In this document: piece by piece, positions 17,485 to 26,933 of the stretch
Numbering within the stretch: position 1 is the first letter of the stretch
Layout: each line of letters opens with the position of its first letter
Assembly (NCBI GenBank): GCA_964591085.1
Contig: CAZPXH010000005.1
Coordinates: forward strand, 62,001-126,000
DNA from: CAZPXH01 sp964591085
GTDB taxonomy: Bacteria; Spirochaetota; Spirochaetia; DSM-27196; CAZPXH01
Direction: 5' to 3'
Length of the DNA: 64,000 nt
The notes under the pieces: model-generated
What the model saw: the letters and a program-made list of their open reading frames with translations, nothing else
Told to the model about the DNA's origin: nothing
Database searches by the model: none
Program-made: the position numbers and the translations under genes

Positions 17485-20400
17485 GTGACCGGCAAGCAAC
17501 CACGGAACCCACTGTCAGTCGGCGACCTGGTCTCCGGCTTCCACGTTGAGCAGATAGACGATCTTGCAGAGCTCCAGGCATGGGGAGTACTGGCTCACCA
17601 TGAGGCCAGCGGTGCCCGCGCATACCACATCGTCCGTGATGATCCGGAAAACGTGTTCGCGTTCGCCTTCCGGACCCTGCCGGAAAGCAGCAACGGTGTA
17701 GCTCACATTCTGGAGCACACCGTGCTCTGCGGCTCCGAGCGATATCCGGTGAAGGATCCCTTCATTCAGCTCGCTCGCGGAAGCATGAATACGTTCCTTA
17801 ATGCGCTGACCTATCCGGACAAGACCGTGTATCCCGCTGCATCACCGGTGCGCCAAGATCTTTTTAATCTGATGGCCGTCTACGGAGACGCGGTGTTCTT
17901 TCCGCTGTTGAAGCAGGAAGCCTTCCGGCAGGAAGGTCACCGCATTGAACCGGGCCCGGACGGATTGCTGCAGCGCGCGGGAATTGTTTTCAACGAGATG
18001 AAAGGAAACTACGCCACCGAGGATAATGCCGTGGGTGAGCTGGCCCAGCAGAAGCTCCTTCCAGACACCGCCTACGGCGTGGATTCCGGCGGTGATCCCC
18101 GCGCGATTCCCGCGCTCACGTATGAGGAGTTCATTGCCTTTCACCGGCGGAACTACCATCCCTCCAACTGCCTGATCTACCTCTACGGAGACATCCCCAG
18201 CGCCGACTACTTCCAGTTTCTGCACGACCAGTTTCTCAGCCGATTAGAGCGTCTGCCTGAGGGAGAGGCCGGGTCACCGGCACTCAAGACGCTCGTTCAG
18301 CCCCGCTGGGACGCTCCAAGGGCCGAGCTTGGGGAGTACCCGGTTAGCGCGGAAGACAGCGCCGAAGGCCGGAGCTCCTTCACCATGCTGTGGTTGCTCC
18401 CCACCGAGGATGAGCCGCTTGAGCGCCTCAAGGCCAGTCTGCTCTCTGAGCTTTTGCTTGGCGGGGACGGATCTCCTTTGCAGAAGGCATTGATTGAGTC
18501 CCACCTCGGCGAGGATCTGTCCTCCGCAAGCGGGCTTGCCGGGCACCTGCGGGAGCTGACATTTGGAGCAGGGCTCCGCGGAACTGATCCCGAGCGTGCG
18601 GAGGCTATCCGGGAGCTGGTGACAAAGACGCTCACCGATCTTGCGCGCAATGGCTTTCATCCGGACCTTGTGGAAGCCGGGCTGCGGCAGTTTGAGTTCC
18701 ACCATCGGGAGATCAAGGGCGGTCCCTACGGGATGCGACTCCTCAACCGGGTGATGCGCGGGTGGCTCCACGGCCTTCCGCCAGCCAATGGTCTTAGATT
18801 TGACCCCGTCATCGGTGAGCTCAAGCGACAGCTCCAGCACTCGCCATCGTTGATATCTGACCTGATCACACCCTGGCTCCTGGAGAACCCGCACCGCCTT
18901 GATCTCACCGTCAAGCCAAAGCCCGGGCTTGCTGAAGCCTGGTCGGCCGAGGAGTCCTCAGAGATGCAGGGCATCGCTTCCGCCATGTCAGCAGAGGACC
19001 GCGAACAGCTGGAGGCGGCGAATCGCGCCCTGGCCGAGTTCCAGTCCAGCCCGGACCGGCCCGAGGATCTTGCAAAGATTCCGTTCCTGAGTCGCACGGA
19101 CGCGCCCGCCGAGGTCGAGCGGGTTCCCTTCTCAACCGAGTCCGTTCTTGGCAGGCCGGTCCTTGTGCACGATCTGTTCACCGAGGGACTCGTCTATCTG
19201 GACGGCGTGGTGGACATCTCGGGGCTCTCCGCCGAAGAGCTGGTCCTCCTTCCCCTGTACACCAGCATGCTCTCCGGATCAGGCCTCCCGGACATGGATT
19301 ACGATCGTCTTGCGGTAGAGATGGACCTCAGGCTGGGCCGCTTTGGCGTGAATCCCGAGGTCTCCGAGCGCCTGGACGGTACCCTGCAGATGCACCTTGG
19401 GTTCCGCATCGCTGCGCTTGAGGACCGGATTGGCGATGCAGCAGACCTGGTGGCCCGGCTCTTTGCCGAGGCGAATGTGGATAACCATACCCGCCTCCGT
19501 GACCTGCTCGCCGAGGCAAGGAATGACCTTCGCTCCGCTATGTTGCCCGCCGGTCACCAGATGGCCGTACTGCAGGCACGGCGCGGCCGGAGTTCCGTTG
19601 GGGTTGTAGAAGAGCTCTGGCGCGGGCCCAACCAGCTGCTTGCGCTATCTGCCATAGAACCGGAGAAAGAACTTTCACTGCTCGGCACTCGGCTGCGTCA
19701 CATCCAGCAGAAGCTGCTCTCCCGATCCCGGCTGACGCTGTCTGTAACCGGCGGTGGTCACGCTCTTACGCCCGCAATGCAAGCCGCCGAGGAGTTTGTG
19801 CTCCGCTTCCCCGGTGGCGAAGCAGGGGGAGAACCAAGCGGGACGCCCCGGGGCTCATCGATGGGCCAGGGCCGCGTTGGTGGAACCCTCGGCAGCGACC
19901 CGGTAGCGGCCTCCGCGGCCGGCGCCGCCATAAACCGGACCCAGGCCTTTGAGATCACATCCCAGGTCAACTACGTTGCCGTCAACCTCCCGGCTTCCCG
20001 CCTGGGCGAAGCCGAGCAGGCGCACGAAATGATTGCCTCTGCCCTGCTGAGCACATCGTTTCTGTGGGAGCATGTCCGCATGAAGGGCGGTGCCTACGGT
20101 GGCTTTGCGCGGTCCTCCGGGCTCCCGGCGAGCTTTGACTTTGGCAGCTACCGGGATCCAAACCTTCTGCAGACGCTGGCTGCCTACGAGTCCGGGCTGC
20201 AATGGCTGGATTCCCAGGACATCACCGACCGGGATGTGGAGCTTGCGGTCATCGGTGCGGTCGGCCGTGACGCGAGGCCCCTCGTTCCCTCGGAGAAGGC
20301 ATCTGCCAGTTTCCGCCGCTATCTCTACGGTGTCAGTGACCAGGTGCGACAGGCCCGACGGGATGCCCTCATCGCGACCACGACCGCGGATGTCCGCCGG

Positions 20401-20529
20401 GTGGGCCAGCGGCTGCAGCAGGCATGGGACCAGCGGCTGACCGCTGTACTTGGAGGACCTGCTGCGCTGGACAGCGCATCAGGAGAGCTACCGGACCTTC
20501 AGCAGAATCGGGTACGCCTCCCGGTCTGA
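17485..20529 (+). CDS. M16C family zinc metalloprotease (PreP/Cym1-like)
   Basis: 1014 residues, the length of PreP-type proteases, beginning with GTG. The inverted zinc motif HILEH (in GVAHILEHTVLCGSERY) lies near residue 73, and the expected downstream Glu-containing helix follows. Four M16 half-domains with the central M16C_assoc linker fill the rest; KGGAYGGF near residue 870 is the C-terminal substrate-binding signature. Such enzymes degrade unfolded peptides within a closed chamber. No signal peptide is visible, so cytoplasmic peptide clearance is likely. Confidence 0.93.
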   Translation: MTGKQPRNPLSVGDLVSGFHVEQIDDLAELQAWGVLAHHEASGARAYHIVRDDPENVFAFAFRTLPESSNGVAHILEHTVLCGSERYPVKDPFIQLARGSMNTFLNALTYPDKTVYPAASPVRQDLFNLMAVYGDAVFFPLLKQEAFRQEGHRIEPGPDGLLQRAGIVFNEMKGNYATEDNAVGELAQQKLLPDTAYGVDSGGDPRAIPALTYEEFIAFHRRNYHPSNCLIYLYGDIPSADYFQFLHDQFLSRLERLPEGEAGSPALKTLVQPRWDAPRAELGEYPVSAEDSAEGRSSFTMLWLLPTEDEPLERLKASLLSELLLGGDGSPLQKALIESHLGEDLSSASGLAGHLRELTFGAGLRGTDPERAEAIRELVTKTLTDLARNGFHPDLVEAGLRQFEFHHREIKGGPYGMRLLNRVMRGWLHGLPPANGLRFDPVIGELKRQLQHSPSLISDLITPWLLENPHRLDLTVKPKPGLAEAWSAEESSEMQGIASAMSAEDREQLEAANRALAEFQSSPDRPEDLAKIPFLSRTDAPAEVERVPFSTESVLGRPVLVHDLFTEGLVYLDGVVDISGLSAEELVLLPLYTSMLSGSGLPDMDYDRLAVEMDLRLGRFGVNPEVSERLDGTLQMHLGFRIAALEDRIGDAADLVARLFAEANVDNHTRLRDLLAEARNDLRSAMLPAGHQMAVLQARRGRSSVGVVEELWRGPNQLLALSAIEPEKELSLLGTRLRHIQQKLLSRSRLTLSVTGGGHALTPAMQAAEEFVLRFPGGEAGGEPSGTPRGSSMGQGRVGGTLGSDPVAASAAGAAINRTQAFEITSQVNYVAVNLPASRLGEAEQAHEMIASALLSTSFLWEHVRMKGGAYGGFARSSGLPASFDFGSYRDPNLLQTLAAYESGLQWLDSQDITDRDVELAVIGAVGRDARPLVPSEKASASFRRYLYGVSDQVRQARRDALIATTTADVRRVGQRLQQAWDQRLTAVLGGPAALDSASGELPDLQQNRVRLPV

Positions 20530-20638
20530 TCCGGCGGAGCAGTTTCCATCCGGTGCGCTATCCCGGGTTGCATCTGCGCTGCCCGGGGTCTGCAGCGAAT
20601 AGGCCATTCGCGGCGGATGGGTTAGGATTTCCAGGACC

Positions 20639-21631
20639 ATGGACAGACTGCGCGGGGTGCTTGCCAGCACTACATTTGGTTTGGTTTTCGGCCTGCTGGT
20701 GCCGGTTTCCATTGTTCTGCTGTTCGTCACCAAGCTAGGGGGCCTGGCCAGAGAAACGCTCCTGCTACTGGAGCGCATTGACCTGATCATCCTGGGGCTG
20801 TTTGCGCTTGAGTTTGTCCTGAAGCTTGTCGCCTTCGGCCGGAACTACTTTTTCCGGGATCTCGGATGGATTGATCTGCTCACTGCCCTCCCGATTCTGG
20901 CACCGCTGTTTGAGAGCTTTGCCCAGCTCCGGACGCTGCGGATGGCCCGGATTGTGAGGTTCCTACGCGTAATTCGTATTGTGCGGCTCTTCCGATCCCT
21001 GGATGAGCGGCGAGAACCCGGACACCTGGGGCTGAAGACTCGCTTCTTTCTGGGAATCTCCTCCATTACCATGATGTTTGTGCTGCTGGGCGCGGTGGGC
21101 CTCTCGGTGGCCGTTGAGCGCTACACCGCCCGACAGGCGGATAACCAGGCCGCGCTTATCCTGGAACTCATCACGCCGGAGACCGCCCCGCGCCTCGTTG
21201 AGCGGGGCAGTATCCTGGGCGCGGTCAACTCCGGGAACGGACAGCGGCGGTCCTGGGGTCTGACCGGCGCTGCGGTGAGCGCGCAGCTGGCCCCGGAAGC
21301 GTTTGCAGTGTTTCCCCAAGCGGACGCTGCAGGAAGTGCAGACGCGGGTCAGTGGACCATCTGGGTCAGCCGAACCGCGGAACTTCAGCTGATAGACACG
21401 CTGGAGCTGACAATCATGACCGCCGCCATTCTTGCAGCGGCGGCCATCATTGTTGTGCTGAACCTGTTCCTCAGCCGCTACGTGACCGGACGAATCCAAC
21501 ACATGCGTGACTGGCTTGGGCGCAGGCTCTACGGCGGAGAGAAGAACCCGCTCCGGGTTGACGACGTGGACGACGAACTCACCGAGCTTGCCGTGTATGT
21601 CAACCAGGTCAGCGACTTCTATCCGATCTAG
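20639..21631 (+). CDS. voltage-sensor membrane protein without pore, with extracellular loop and HAMP-like end
   Basis: 330 residues. Four N-terminal helices resemble a voltage-sensing domain: S2 with LFALEFVLKLVAFG, S3 with GWIDLLTALPILAP, and an Arg-periodic S4 reading TLRMARIVRFLRVIRIVRLF (about residues 100–119). No K+ or Na+ selectivity filter follows. Instead there is a fifth TM helix (about 135–155), an extracytoplasmic loop of about 85 residues, a sixth helix (about 260–282) and a HAMP-like cytoplasmic tail that ends the protein. It could be a voltage-responsive signalling protein working with a partner. An ion-channel annotation by S4 similarity alone would be misleading. Confidence 0.75.
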   Translation: MDRLRGVLASTTFGLVFGLLVPVSIVLLFVTKLGGLARETLLLLERIDLIILGLFALEFVLKLVAFGRNYFFRDLGWIDLLTALPILAPLFESFAQLRTLRMARIVRFLRVIRIVRLFRSLDERREPGHLGLKTRFFLGISSITMMFVLLGAVGLSVAVERYTARQADNQAALILELITPETAPRLVERGSILGAVNSGNGQRRSWGLTGAAVSAQLAPEAFAVFPQADAAGSADAGQWTIWVSRTAELQLIDTLELTIMTAAILAAAAIIVVLNLFLSRYVTGRIQHMRDWLGRRLYGGEKNPLRVDDVDDELTELAVYVNQVSDFYPI

Positions 21632-21644
21632 CCCGCGCCATGTC

Positions 21645-22547
21645 TCAGGTCAGGATGGCGGTGCGCGTGAGAATCCGACCGAAGATCCGCTGAAAGGTTG
21701 CAATGGTCAGGGGCGCGGCGCCCTCAAAGTGATTGTTGACGTAGATGCTCACGCTGCGGCCGCCGGACGCAAACAGCTCCGCCAGCGCGGCAATTTCTGC
21801 AAGCTCATCGCTTCTGTCATTCAGGCGCCGGTCCCACTTCCGTCCGCTGCGCCGTTCAATGTCCGCCCGATCCGGTCCCATCAACCGAAATACCACGGGA
21901 TCGGCGCAGGACTCCGCTGACAGGCCATTGCGGTCAACCACTTCCCGTACCGGCGGGAGGAAGTAGCCCTGTGTGAAGACAGGGCCGGTGGACCGTTCCC
22001 GGAGCATGGTGAACCACCCCCGGTCCAGCCACTTCCCGTTCCGGCACTCAACCGCAAGCGGGAGCTCGGGCCACCGGGACCGACATTCCGCCAGAAAGGA
22101 TCCAAGCGCTGCGCGAAACTCGCCTGCACCGGCCACTTTCTTGCGATTTAGGTACTCAAACTGGAACATGATAGCATCCGTCTGCGGAAGCATCGGCGAG
22201 ATGCGCTCAACAAAGGCCTCCATCAGGCCCATCTGCAGGAAGTGCGGATTGGCCCGCAGCTCACCGCGGGTGTAGCGTGGGTAGAAGTGCGTGAGCGTCA
22301 ATGAGTTCGGCGCCTTGATCGCAAAGCGGAACTCCGGGTCCACGGAAGCAAGATAGCCGGCTACTGTCACCGGGTCCGGGAGGACGGCGTGATCATCCCG
22401 GAACAAGGACCAGAACCACTGGTCAATCTCCACCGCGGAGTAGAACTGGCTGTAGTGCTCCAGGTGGTTGAATCCCTTCTCCTCGCCGGACTCGCCGTAG
22501 ATCCAGCGCCATTCCGGAAACTTCCAGCTGCAGGTGCCGATCTTCAT
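21645..22547 (-). CDS. DUF72 (YecE-like) protein
   Basis: 300 residues of the DUF72 TIM-barrel family: MKIGTCSWKFPEW at the start, then FYSAVEIDQWFWS, FRFAIKAPNSLTLTH, LAVECRNGKWL and the C-terminal SIYVNNHFEGAAP. The biochemical role of the family is unsettled. Its ATG overlaps the stop of the deacetylase gene by four bases (ATGA), so the two form an operon. It converges on the voltage-sensor gene. Confidence 0.9.
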   Translation of the reverse strand: MKIGTCSWKFPEWRWIYGESGEEKGFNHLEHYSQFYSAVEIDQWFWSLFRDDHAVLPDPVTVAGYLASVDPEFRFAIKAPNSLTLTHFYPRYTRGELRANPHFLQMGLMEAFVERISPMLPQTDAIMFQFEYLNRKKVAGAGEFRAALGSFLAECRSRWPELPLAVECRNGKWLDRGWFTMLRERSTGPVFTQGYFLPPVREVVDRNGLSAESCADPVVFRLMGPDRADIERRSGRKWDRRLNDRSDELAEIAALAELFASGGRSVSIYVNNHFEGAAPLTIATFQRIFGRILTRTAILT

Positions 22548-23620
22548 TCCTTCTCTTGCCCGGACCGCGGGGCCCTCCCCTGACCAGAGGCAATCCCCTC
22601 CCGGAACTCCCGCGTTGCTGCCACCAGTCCGCTGCGGTCGTAGCCACCCTCAAGTATTGCCAGAACCGGCAGGCCCATCCCTCCGATGATCTCACCGATA
22701 CCCCGAAAATCCTCCGGGACCAGCCGCATCCCGCCAACGGGATCGCTCCTGAGACAGTCGGTTCCGTAGCTCACCACCAGGTAGTCTGCCCCAGGGACTC
22801 GCGCCAGTGCTGACTCCAGCGCCTTCCGGTAGCTCCCGATGTCAGTTTGCAGTCCAAGAGGCACGTTTGTGGTGTGCTTCCCGTCCAGAAGCCCACCGTA
22901 GAAGGGATAGGCAACGCGGGTATCCGCGTGCAGCGAGCAGTAGTGCAGCGGAACGCAAGCGCTGTCAGAGTAGGGGTGCGGGTGGTCCACAATGTCCTGC
23001 GTCCCGTTCCCATGGTGGAAGTCCACGTCCAGGATCACAACCTGCTTTCCGGGACTGCGCTCCGCGATGCAGCGCGCGGCCGCCGCAGCGCTGTTGAGGT
23101 AGCAGAACCCACCTGCGTAGTCCCTCCCGGCGTGGTGTCCCGGTGGCCGCAGAACGCACAATAGCGCCCTGCTGCGCTCATCCAGTATCCGCTCTGCGCC
23201 GGAGAGCCCCGCTTCCACCGCTGCAAACGCGGCGCGGACCGACCCGGGATGCCACGGAGTCTGGGTGTCTGTGGCGTACCACCCGGCGGCGCGGGTGCCA
23301 TCCTGGACGTCAGCCATGTCCGGGTCCGAGCGGCGGTAGGGGAAGCTGTCCGGGAAGGGCGGGATTCCGCTGTCAGGATCAAGTACCCGCATCACAAAGT
23401 CCACGTACCCCGGATCGTGAATACGGGAGAGGATGTCCCGGACAAGCGCAGGTTCTGCGGCGGGCAGTGGGCCCACCGTCCCGGCGTCTGTTCCCAATGC
23501 ATCGCGCAACACCGCATAGCGATCCGCGTTTTCCGGCGGATCGGTCAGGCCTCCAAAGTCACCCTCAAAGATTGAAAGCTGCGGGTAGGCGCACTCCTCG
23601 GATGCAAAGAGCAGATCCAT
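22544..23620 (-). CDS. class II-type histone deacetylase family hydrolase
   Basis: 358 residues with the deacetylase zinc-site motifs: RPPGHHAGRDYAGGFCYLN and VILDVDFHHGNGTQDI, then LEGGYD near the end. The bacterial members act on acetylpolyamines, acetylated lysines or small amides; the substrate cannot be told from sequence. The ATG sits six bases behind a CACAAT element with a TTAAAC -35, giving a leaderless transcript. It is transcribed divergently from trkA. Confidence 0.92.
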   Translation of the reverse strand: MDLLFASEECAYPQLSIFEGDFGGLTDPPENADRYAVLRDALGTDAGTVGPLPAAEPALVRDILSRIHDPGYVDFVMRVLDPDSGIPPFPDSFPYRRSDPDMADVQDGTRAAGWYATDTQTPWHPGSVRAAFAAVEAGLSGAERILDERSRALLCVLRPPGHHAGRDYAGGFCYLNSAAAAARCIAERSPGKQVVILDVDFHHGNGTQDIVDHPHPYSDSACVPLHYCSLHADTRVAYPFYGGLLDGKHTTNVPLGLQTDIGSYRKALESALARVPGADYLVVSYGTDCLRSDPVGGMRLVPEDFRGIGEIIGGMGLPVLAILEGGYDRSGLVAATREFREGIASGQGRAPRSGQEKE

Positions 23621-23626
23621 GGCCGC

Positions 23627-23655
23627 ATTGTGGACCGAAGCGCCCCGCTGTTTAA
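23627..23655 (-). promoter_or_regulatory. promoter of the deacetylase–DUF72 operon
   Basis: The reverse strand reads TTAAAC, 17 bases, CACAAT, then six bases to the ATG at 23620. Spacing predicts initiation at the start codon. Confidence 0.55.
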
Positions 23656-23662
23656 GAGCTGT

Positions 23663-23691
23663 TTGCCGTTGTCCGCGTTCAGAGGCATCCT
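23663..23691 (+). promoter_or_regulatory. promoter of trkA–trkH
   Basis: TTGCCG, 17 bases, CATCCT, then six bases to the GTG at 23698. No Shine–Dalgarno sequence is present, in line with a leaderless mRNA. Confidence 0.5.
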
Positions 23692-23697
23692 TGCGGC

Positions 23698-25104
23698 GTG
23701 AAAGTCGTCATTGTCGGGGCCGGTGCCGTCGGCTACGAAGTTGCCCGCCAGCTGATTGACGAGAAGCTGGACGTTGTCATCATCGAGCGGGACCGGGACA
23801 TCGCGGAGCGAACCTCCGCTCGCCTGGACTGCATGATGGTCAACGAGGACGCCACCAACTACACGGGGCTGGCGCAGGCAGACATTGCAAGTGCCGACAT
23901 CTTCATCAGCGTCACCGGAAGCGATGAGGTCAACATGATCACCTGCGGGATGGTCACCGGAGAAGTCGGTGACAGCATTCGCACTATCGCCCGGATCCGG
24001 AACATTGAGTACAACCGATTTCGGGACCGCAAAGGCGGGTTTCTGGGCATTGACTACGTCATCAACCCGGAATTTGAAGCGGCCCGCTCCATGCTGACCA
24101 GCATCCAGCACGGCGCGATGAGCGACGTTCTGGAGTTTGCCGACACAGACATCCAGCTGCGCAGCATGGTGGTGCCCGACGGCAGTCGCTGGACCGACCG
24201 CAGCCTGCGGGATCTCTCCCGTATGACCGAGCGTAGTTTTCTGGTTTCCCTGATTGTGCGGGACGGAGACGTTGAGGTGCCCGGCGGTGCAAGCCGAATC
24301 CAGCCCGGCGACGTGATATACATCGCGGCACGCGAACCCGACTTTGACCAGCTTCTGGCCGACTTTGGCAACGCCCGGCGTGACTTCCGGCGAATAACCA
24401 TTGTTGGTGGAGGGAAGATCGGGCAGCAGCTGCTGGAGGACCTTTCCGGAGAAGCCAGTGACCGCCCCGGCTTCTTTGCCCGGCTGTTCCGCGCCCGCAA
24501 GGATCGCCGGCGGGTCATCCGTGTGATTGACCGCGACTACCGCGTATGCAAGGCCCTCTCCGAACGGTTTCCCCAGGCACTGGTGATCAACGCAGATGTC
24601 AGTGACGAGGGTGCCTTTGAAGAAGAAGGCTTCCAGGAGACGGACCTTCTGTGCGCCGTCACCGGAAACCAGGAACTCAACATAGTCAGCGCAATCTACG
24701 CGCGCCGGCTGGGAGCGGGCCGGGTGCTGGCTCTGGTGAACAAGCTGAGCTACACCCAGATTGCCGCCCAGCTCGGGATAGACGTTTCCATCAGCCTTAA
24801 GCAGACGGTTGCCCGCTCAATTCTGCGCCATGTGCGCACCGGAATTGTCCGCAGCGTGCACAGCCTGTCTGACGGGAGGCTGGAGGTGCTGCAGCTTGCT
24901 GTGGCAACCGGCGCACCGTCAGTGGGGCGCTCCCTGGCTGAACTCCGGCTCCCGGCCTCATCCCTGGTCATTTCCGTCCTCAGAGATGGCCAGGCGCGAA
25001 TTCCGGACGGCACGCTGGTGGTTCAGCCTGAGGACGAGGTGATTGCCATCACCTCCCGTGACGACTCCGGACGCGTCCAGCGTGCCTTCCTGCCGGCACC
25101 GTGA
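23698..25104 (+). CDS. trkA: TrkA potassium uptake regulator
   Basis: 468 residues, the two-copy RCK arrangement. The first NAD-binding motif is VVIVGAGAVGYEVARQL at the N-terminus and the second is ITIVGGGKIGQQLLEDL near residue 235, each followed by an RCK_C region. TrkA gates the TrkH channel in response to nucleotides. The GTG start is supported by the conserved MKVVIVGAG start. TrkH begins within the last four bases. Confidence 0.95.
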   Translation: MKVVIVGAGAVGYEVARQLIDEKLDVVIIERDRDIAERTSARLDCMMVNEDATNYTGLAQADIASADIFISVTGSDEVNMITCGMVTGEVGDSIRTIARIRNIEYNRFRDRKGGFLGIDYVINPEFEAARSMLTSIQHGAMSDVLEFADTDIQLRSMVVPDGSRWTDRSLRDLSRMTERSFLVSLIVRDGDVEVPGGASRIQPGDVIYIAAREPDFDQLLADFGNARRDFRRITIVGGGKIGQQLLEDLSGEASDRPGFFARLFRARKDRRRVIRVIDRDYRVCKALSERFPQALVINADVSDEGAFEEEGFQETDLLCAVTGNQELNIVSAIYARRLGAGRVLALVNKLSYTQIAAQLGIDVSISLKQTVARSILRHVRTGIVRSVHSLSDGRLEVLQLAVATGAPSVGRSLAELRLPASSLVISVLRDGQARIPDGTLVVQPEDEVIAITSRDDSGRVQRAFLPAP

Positions 25105-26549
25105 ACGGGAGCACGGTCGTTCGCGTCATCGCGTTGCTCTGGCTGATTGTGGCGGCCTTCATGATCGCGCCGCTCCTCTTTGGGCTTGCCTACGGAGAAG
25201 CTGACGCGGTTCGCGGTCTGCTGCTGTCCATGGGCGGAATTGGGGTCGTTTCCGGACTGGTCCTGGTGCTGGTGCGCCCGGACCCCCGACCCTTCGTGAC
25301 GCGGCAGGGCTACCTGCTGGTCAGCATTGGCTGGCTGAGCGTCGCCGCACTGGGCGCCATTCCCTTTGTCCTCGGTGGCGCAATCCCCAGCTACACCGAT
25401 GCCTTCTTTGAGACCATGTCCGGGTTCACGACAACCGGAGCATCCATCCTCACCGACATCGAGTCCCTGCCCAGATCCCTGCTGTTCTGGCGATCACTGA
25501 CCCACTGGCTTGGGGGGATGGGAATTGTCGTGCTCACCGTGGCAATCCTGCCGCTCCTCGGTGTTGGCGGTCTTCAGCTCATCGGCGCGGAGTCCCCCGG
25601 CCCCACGGTGGACAAGTTTGCGCCCAAGGTTGCGGCAACGGCAAAGATCCTTTGGCTCATCTACCTCGGGTTGACCGTGCTGCAGACGCTCCTCCTCCTC
25701 CTCGGCGGCCTGGACCTGTTTGACTCGCTGACTCACACCTTCGGGACCCTGGCTACCGGGGGTTTTTCGCCCAGAAACGCAAGCGTTGCCGCTTTTGATT
25801 CCGCCTACGTGGACCTTGTGATCACGGTGTTCATGGTTGCTGCCGGAATCAACTTTGCCCTGTACTACCGCCTGCTGACGGGCCGTCTGCATTCACTGAC
25901 GCGGAACACCGAGCTCCGCGCCTACCTCGTCATCTTTGTGGTGGCAAGCTTGCTCATCGCCTGGGATCTCAACGGCAGCGTTTCCGAGAGCTTCCGTGAG
26001 AGTCTGCGCTTTGGAAGCTTCCAGGCCGCGAGTATCCTCACCACTACGGGCTATGCCACCGCGGACTTCAACGCCTGGCCTGCAATCGCCAGAACAGCGC
26101 TCTTTGCCCTCATGTTCATCGGGGGATCCACCGGCTCAACCGGAGGCGGGATCAAGGTCATGCGGATCGTAACGCTCTTCAAGCAGGGCTGGAACGAGCT
26201 GAACTACCTGATGCAGCCAAGGGGTGTGTTCAGCATTCGGCTGAACGGGCTGCCGGTCCGGAAGAACATCGTCTATGCCGTCAGCGGCTTTGTGGCGCTG
26301 TACCTCTTCCTGATCATTGTGACAACGGTGATCGTTGCAAGTACGGGCGCGTCCCTGGAGACCTCGCTGACCACTGCTCTCGCCACCCTTGGAAACATCG
26401 GTCCGGGTCTGGACGCCATCGGCCCAACCGGGAACTATGCGTTCTTCCCGGGCCACATCAAATGGATTCTGAGCATTGTAATGATGCTGGGGCGCCTTGA
26501 ACTTTACACCGTGCTGGTGCTGTTCAGCCGACGCTTCTGGCGACGCTGA
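25101..26549 (+). CDS. trkH: TrkH potassium channel subunit
   Basis: 482 residues, polytopic. Four pore-loop motifs can be seen: SGFTTTGASI, FGTLATGGFS, ILTTTGYATAD and LATLGNIGPG, with the selectivity glycines and GGSTGSTGGG before the third repeat's end. It forms the inner-membrane K+ translocation pore with the overlapping trkA product. It starts with GTG. Its 3' end overlaps the convergent response-regulator gene by 26 bases. Confidence 0.95.
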   Translation: MNGSTVVRVIALLWLIVAAFMIAPLLFGLAYGEADAVRGLLLSMGGIGVVSGLVLVLVRPDPRPFVTRQGYLLVSIGWLSVAALGAIPFVLGGAIPSYTDAFFETMSGFTTTGASILTDIESLPRSLLFWRSLTHWLGGMGIVVLTVAILPLLGVGGLQLIGAESPGPTVDKFAPKVAATAKILWLIYLGLTVLQTLLLLLGGLDLFDSLTHTFGTLATGGFSPRNASVAAFDSAYVDLVITVFMVAAGINFALYYRLLTGRLHSLTRNTELRAYLVIFVVASLLIAWDLNGSVSESFRESLRFGSFQAASILTTTGYATADFNAWPAIARTALFALMFIGGSTGSTGGGIKVMRIVTLFKQGWNELNYLMQPRGVFSIRLNGLPVRKNIVYAVSGFVALYLFLIIVTTVIVASTGASLETSLTTALATLGNIGPGLDAIGPTGNYAFFPGHIKWILSIVMMLGRLELYTVLVLFSRRFWRR

Positions 26550-26901
26550 GCCGACTCACGAGGTCTGCGACGCCAAAGGGCTTGCGGATGAGATCCGAGT
26601 TGGGAATGCTCCGGCATTCGGCGAGCGTATCGTCATCGCTGAGCCCGCTCATGAACACGATCCGACCGGCAAAGAAGCCCCTGATCTTGCGTGCAAGTGA
26701 TATGCCGGACTCTTCCCGGTTGGTACCAAACAGAATGTCCGTTAGCACAAGATCCGGCTTCTCGGTGCGAACCAGCCGCTCCGCGTCTGCAGGGCTCCGA
26801 GCCGTGCCTAGAACCTGAAATCCGCGCTCCCCAAGCTGCAGCTTGAGGGCGATGGATGTTGTCACATCGTCATCCACAATGATCACGCTCTGCCCGGACA
26901 T
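26524..26901 (-). CDS. single-domain response regulator
   Basis: 125 residues, a receiver domain alone. The acidic pair (IIVDDD), phospho-acceptor Asp (DLVLTDILF), the Ser switch residue (FMSGLSDDD) and Lys (LIRKPFG) are all present, so it should be phosphorylatable. There is no output domain. The ATG at 26901 was chosen; the longer open frame upstream is low-complexity non-coding. A TATAGT element nine bases upstream suggests a leaderless transcript. No histidine kinase is adjacent. Confidence 0.9.
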   Translation of the reverse strand: MSGQSVIIVDDDVTTSIALKLQLGERGFQVLGTARSPADAERLVRTEKPDLVLTDILFGTNREESGISLARKIRGFFAGRIVFMSGLSDDDTLAECRSIPNSDLIRKPFGVADLVSRLSVARSVG

Positions 26902-26910
26902 GCCTGTTAC

Positions 26911-26918
26911 ACTATAAG
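26911..26918. promoter_or_regulatory. symmetric -10 between response regulator and frameshifted gene
   Basis: ACTATAAG reads TATAGT on the reverse strand (nine bases from the regulator ATG) and TATAAG on the forward strand (upstream of GAGGAG and a TTG at 26934). One AT-rich element may serve both directions. Confidence 0.4.
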
Positions 26919-26933
26919 GGGTGCCGAGGAGTC

